Below the pieces are notes generated by a model. It made no database searches. It was not told the origin of the DNA and saw only the letters and a program-made list of their open reading frames with translations. A stretch of 64,000 nt of DNA from Brachyhypopomus gauderio. Taxonomy: Eukaryota; Chordata; Actinopteri; Gymnotiformes; Hypopomidae. Shown here in pieces: positions 12,301 through 17,784 of this stretch; the stretch's first letter is position 1; the number at the start of each line of letters is the position of its first letter. The DNA is taken from positions 52,014,182 through 52,078,181 of the forward strand of contig NC_135211.1 in assembly GCF_052324685.1 (NCBI RefSeq). Reading direction: 5' to 3'. The position numbers and the translations under genes are program-made.

Positions 12301-15300
12301 TTAGAGCCGTCCAACAATCTGTTGTAAGGGCTACAGTAGTAGCAGTAGATAGCTTTGTTTTTAGCTTACTCGTATTTTTTTGTAGCGAGCTTCGAAAACG
12401 CTCGCCTTCCCAGTGTAGCTGTGATTTTAGGTTGACCAGGTGCACTGGTGATATGCAGGACAGCTGCATGCATGGTGTTCAAATGATAATTGAGTGAGCT
12501 AGTAGAACTGTTGTACTTCAATACCGCATTACACACAGAACATTTGACTTCTTTGCCTAAATTAACAATGTTGAAATTGTAGCGACTACTACTCCTCGCA
12601 GCGAATTCCCTAACAGACAGGCACTTGGCCCTTTAAGTGACACTGGGAGAGCGGCGCCTGCGCGCGCCAGGGGAGGGGAAGTGAACAGTGCTATTGTTTG
12701 AGTTGCGTGGAAAATAAAGTTTCCCTCCTTGGGATTTTCTGGATTACGCAGTTTCTGCCTCGTTTCCCGAACACGCTTCAAAATGGTCCCACACCGCACG
12801 TCTTTTCGCCCGCTTCATTTTGTTTTCCACTCTGGTCTTTCGCGACACGTGTTCACCTCTCGTTCTTACGCTCTGTTCAAGTTAATACAGGAGCGCTCTC
12901 TAATGATTAATCGTGATTAATACATTTTGATCGAGTAACGTCTTAATCGACAATTAATCGAAAGTCGATTAATCATTTGCATCCCTATCATGTATATATT
13001 GTTACTGCAGTAATGTTATGTAATGTATGTATGGTATGTTTGTGTTTATAGATAACCCCTGCAAGTGGTAATGGTATGCCCCAGCTTAATTAAGGGGAGG
13101 GGCTACCAGTATAAGAGGGCTTCCTCTCAGAGGCTAGAAAAAGGTAGATGGTGGAGAGGTTGATGTTGGTTGGTTATTGGTTGGTGGATATTGTATGTGT
13201 TGCGTTAAGCCCAAGGAAGTTAGGGGCTAGACTGGCTGCTGTTGCCAGTGCTTGTTTAAAAGTACTGCTTACAAGCCTTTGCGGGCTTGAGTACATTGTA
13301 CATATTAGTTTTCCTTTATACAGTTTTCCTTTACGTTTATTCGTCAGTTATTTATTTATTCATTGGATTTCAACATTAAAACACCTGGAACTGGAACTTT
13401 TGTGCGTGCATGTCCATCTCACTCTCTGTAGTGGACCCACCTCCATATTCACCCACTCGTACCACGTTCACATGGAGTATTCACTCATCGTGTGTGTGTG
13501 TTTGTACACAAACTGATATTTATTTATTGATTTATCTTTCTTGAAAATAAGACACCAGCAGACACGCAGGGTGTGGAGATCCAACACATTGGCCACTACT
13601 CTTTGTGCACTCAGCACATTTCTCAGTCCAGCTCAGCACCTGTCACAATGAGAGGAATTAGTCACAGTCATGAGACAAAACAGGCCTTCTCTACAACTGT
13701 GAGCACTAATGGCTGACTACAGATGGGGCAGGTCCTACCGTGCTGATTGTATTTTGACTGTCCTGCACACTCATGCTAATAATGAGCCGTTGCATCTGAC
13801 TAGCGATGTTTCTCTAATGACAGAGTTCTCTTAAAGTGACAGGCTCTTATTAGAAATTCACATGATATAATAGAAAGGAGGTATGTTGATCTATGGGTTA
13901 CATTGTCGGAGTAAAGAGAGGTCAGCATTGCTGTTCCTGTCTGACTCTTAACAGGTTCAAAGGTCATTGTTATTTATGATTGACAGGTAATTTTGTAAAA
14001 CTTTTTTTTATGAGGTTAGCAGGTCTGGACACCTGTCTTCTACCTCTCTCCCTTCCTCTCTCTCTCTCTCTCTGCTCCCTCTCCAACCTCCTCAGATCCT
14101 GTCTTCTCCCTCAAAATATCTGTATTAGGCTTCCTTTCATCTCCCCTCCACACGGCCGGACTTGTGGTTCTAGGTGTAGACTCTCCAACTTCTGTAGAAG
14201 GTCGTCTCTTCTCTCTGGATGTCTTCTTTCTGCCAGCTGCCTGTTGTAGATTTAACGTCACTAGCACGTGCTGTCACTGACCTCCATGAGCAGAGATTTG
14301 CCAATGTCCGGATCTTTTGGCTGTATCCTTGTAATGCTTCCTTGCATAGTTCTGACTTCTCTTCAGAATCTGCCTTTAATCTTCTCTTCATAATCTGCCT
14401 TTAATCTTGGGTAGCGATAATCTCCTTTTATTTCTCGTTTGGATGCATTCCCTTTTTTCACTTCTCCAGCGCCCTGTCTTTACTCCCACATAGACCGTTC
14501 TGTGGTGCCAGGAACAACTTTCTGCTCGTCTATAGTAGCCCCAGTAGTCTTCTTTCTTTCCTCAGGCCTCTAGAAGCTGCCTTTTTAATAGCATTTTTCT
14601 CATCTCTAGAGATTTGGATTTCAGACCGCGCCTCGCCCCGCGGGTTGATTTCCTACCTACCTTGGCCATCACTGGCCCTCGTGCATGCGATGGGTGTTAT
14701 GACACGGGGACCCTGCTGCTGGCTCCAAGGCCTGGCATGATGACCCTTGACCTTGTAGGCTTTCATTCCACTCCGCTGCCGCCTTTCAGTCTGGCGCCCC
14801 AAACCTCTGTCGGCTATTGTAGATTCGCAGCGATTGGCCGGCTGCGCTGTGTTCTTTTGAGGTCAACCTTCTTCCTCTCGGACCGGATCCCACGCTGCAG
14901 TTTACCTTCGAACGGGCGTTAGCGTGATTTGCAAATGCCAGACTGAAACTGCCGACTTGGAGTGGAGTGAAAGCTTTCTGAACGGCAGGGTGGGGTTTTA
15001 CAGGACCTGTACAAGTGTGGTTTTGGTTTGTCTTCTCCCTGTTTGTTGCGCTGCAGAGTTACAGGATCAGGTGCTGCGGGTTTTTAAGGCGGACCAGCAA
15101 AGTCGCTACCTGCTGATCAACAGGGATACCACAGCCAGAGAGGCGGCTAACCTCGCCATCCGAGAGTTCGGCCTGACGGCTGCCCCAGAAGCCTATTCGC
15201 TATGTGAGGTGTCTGTCACACCGGAGGGCGTCATAAAACAGAGGAGACTTCCAGACCAGCTCTCCAAACTGGCCGACAGGATCCAGCTGTCTGCCAGGTG

Positions 15301-16995
15301 GGCTGCCTTAAACACACTCACAGTTTTTATTCCAGATTTAAGCGTGACTGTTGAACAATGGTCTGTACAAATAGTAGACTAAGACAACTGTTTGTGTGTG
15401 TGCGCGTGTATGTGTGCGAATTTCTCAGGTACTACCTGAAGAGTAACATGGAGACGGAGACACTGTGTTCAGACGTGGAAGCTCAAGAGATGCAGCGGGA
15501 GTCCCAGGTGTGCCTGTTGTCTCTGAGCTCTGCCGAAATAGCCAATCAACTCTCAGCACGCAACTACCTGCTCTTTGCCGGCATCGAGCCCACGGAATAC
15601 ATCATAGACCTCTTCAAACTCCGCCCACACAACCCCCCCGCCAGCCTACGTAGCTTCGAGGAACTCGTGAACCAAGAGACCTTCTGGGTTGCCACAGAGA
15701 TTGTACGGGAGCCTAACCAGGCCAAACGGATGAAGATCATCAAACACTTCATAAAAGTTGCCCTCCACTGCAGGGATTGCAAAAACTTCAACTCCATGTT
15801 TGCGATTATCAGGTGAGTCTTTAGTGATTCTGAGTCAGGACTTTCACTGCGATGCTGAATTGGTGATTAAATGAACAGTGAATTTCCATTAGCATTAGAT
15901 GGCTAATGCCAGATTTGCATAGTGTGTGTCCCACTGAGGCTACGAATTAAGTATTCACGCAGAGAATCTTTATGCAATCGTGAAGATTCTCACGCTGACG
16001 TGCCCTCTTCCACCTCACCCCTCTCCCTCTCCACCCTCATTCCCTCTCCCACCTCCACCCTCACCCCTCTCCACCCTCTCCCTCTCCACCCTCACCCCTC
16101 TCCCTCCTCCACCCTCATTCCCTCTCCCTCTCCACCCTCATTCCCTCTCCCACCTCCACCCTCACCCCTCTCCACCCTCTCCCTCTCCACCCTCACCCCT
16201 CTCCCTCCTCCACCCTCACTCCCTCTCCCTCTCCACCCTCACTCCCTCTCCCTCTCCACCCTCACTCCCTCTCCCTCCTCCACCCTCACTCCCTCTCCCT
16301 CCTCCACCCTCACTCCCTCTCCCTCTCCACCCTCACTCCCTCTCCCTCTCCACCCTCACTCCCTCTCCCTCCTCCACCCTCACTCCCTCTCCCTCCTCCA
16401 CCCTCACTCCCTCTCCCTCCTCCACCCTCACTCCCTCTCCCTCTCCACCCTCACTCCCTCTCCCTCCTCCACCCTCACCCCTCACTCCCTCTCCCTCCTC
16501 CACCCTCACTCCCTCTCCCTCCTCCACCCTCACTTCCTCCCCTGCAGCGGGCTCAATCTGGCACCAGTGTCCCGTCTGCGGGCCACATGGGAGCGCCTGC
16601 CAAGCAAGTACGAGAAGCTGCTCTCCGAGCTGCAGGATGTGTTCGACCCGTCGCGCAACATGGCCAAATACCGCAACCTGCTGAACAAGCACAACCTCCA
16701 GCCGCCGGTCATCCCCCTGTTCCCCGTCATTAAGAAAGACCTCACCTTCCTCCACGAGGGTGAGCGCCATGACACACCGCTCACGCTTCACCTCCTCATC
16801 TGGGTTCAAATTAGTCTGTGTCTCTATGTAATTGTGTGTGTGTATCTATGTGGGTCTTGTACATGTATAGGTAATGACTCTAAGGTGGATGGGCTTGTAA
16901 ATTTCGAGAAGTTGCGGATGATCGCACGTGAGATCAGACATGTGGTTCGAATGGCATGTGTCAGCACAGATCCAGCGATGCTCTTTAGGACCAGG

Positions 16996-17036
<41 letters not shown>

Positions 17037-17749
17037 ACACACACTCTCTCTTATGGATAGTTACAAATGGAATGCCTACCCAGTTCAACCCTGTCTGTGG
17101 AAACACAGTGACCAGCTCTGTGTAGAAGCTTCTCACACAGCTCATGCCTGCGCCCACAGCTGGGCTGAGTGTTGGCGTCACGTCTCTGCCAGCCGGTTGT
17201 CTTGCTGCCGGGACGTGTGACTGGGCTCTCCCTCTGGTCCGTGGTCTGTGTTCTGTGGGCTTCACTGTCTAAGCGCCTGTCTGTCTCTCTGTCTCTCTCT
17301 CTCTGCTCCGTGAATGTCTTCCTCTCTCTCTGGTGTCCTCACGGCTCGGTGCTTTAGGAAGAAAAAGTGGAGGAGTCTTGGGTAAGTGGGACTCTAGCTC
17401 ATGCTCCCTCTCTGTCTGTGTGTGTCTCTGTCCCTCTCACAGTGTCTCACTTCTTTTATAACTTTGCTGTGTGCTGTGCTATTAACCTAACGCAGAGGGG
17501 CTGTTAAGTAATTTAACCAGTTTTGGATAAACCACTAGCTTTCTACACTGCCCTTCGCTGTCTTCTTCTCCCACTCTCTCCCCTCCTTCCCTCCCTCCTT
17601 CCCTCCCCTCTTCATAACCTCTCAACAACTCCCCCCCTTCTCTCCTCTCCTCTACTGGAAAGGCATGGGCCTGAGCAAAAACCTCCTCTCTTTCTACCGC
17701 CCCGTTCTCGCATCCTCCCTCTGCATGTCGTGCCAGGCTGTTGACCCCG

Positions 17750-17784
<35 letters not shown>

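Larger units (their letters stand above)
11477..12987 (-). mobile_element. hAT-superfamily DNA transposon, internally deleted
   Basis: 1511 bp with terminal inverted repeats starting TAGGGATGCAAAT on both ends and an 8-bp duplication TCATGTAT (11469-11476 and 12988-12995), as typical for hAT. The ends carry further ATCGATTAAT-type subterminal repeats. It contains only a fragment of a transposase on the minus strand, plus a younger MITE, so it is non-autonomous. It post-dates the LTR element it interrupts. Confidence 0.92.
5859..13472 (+). mobile_element. Gmr1-like Ty3/gypsy LTR retrotransposon (fossil), looks whole
   Basis: Bounded by two 752-bp LTRs (TGTGATGATG...CGTTCACA) and a 5-bp TSD. 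The right LTR is enlarged by a later 1511-bp hAT insertion. A single long open frame covers gag, protease, integrase, reverse transcriptase and RNase H in that order. Integrase before RT is the Gmr1-type arrangement described in fish and other deuterostomes, and unlike ordinary gypsy elements. A primer-binding-like TGG begins 2 bp after the left LTR and a G-rich polypurine tract precedes the right LTR. No LTR difference was noticed by eye, so the insertion is probably recent. It lies in sense orientation in the rapgef2 intron. Confidence 0.93.
11202..13472 (+). repeat. 3' LTR of the Gmr1-like element, split by a hAT insertion
   Basis: LTR parts 11202-11476 and 12988-13472 flank the hAT element. 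Removing the insert and one copy of its 8-bp TSD leaves 752 bp, exactly the 5' LTR length. The TSD TGGAG follows at 13473. Confidence 0.93.

Noticed and set aside
14614-14922. 102-codon frame in a G/C-richer intron patch
   Set aside because: No recognisable domain and no supporting splice or promoter signals; left as intron.
15922-17220. 432-codon open frame rich in Ser/Pro/Leu
   Set aside because: Most of it is the pyrimidine minisatellite, and it crosses the real rapgef2 exons and splice sites; compositional artefact.
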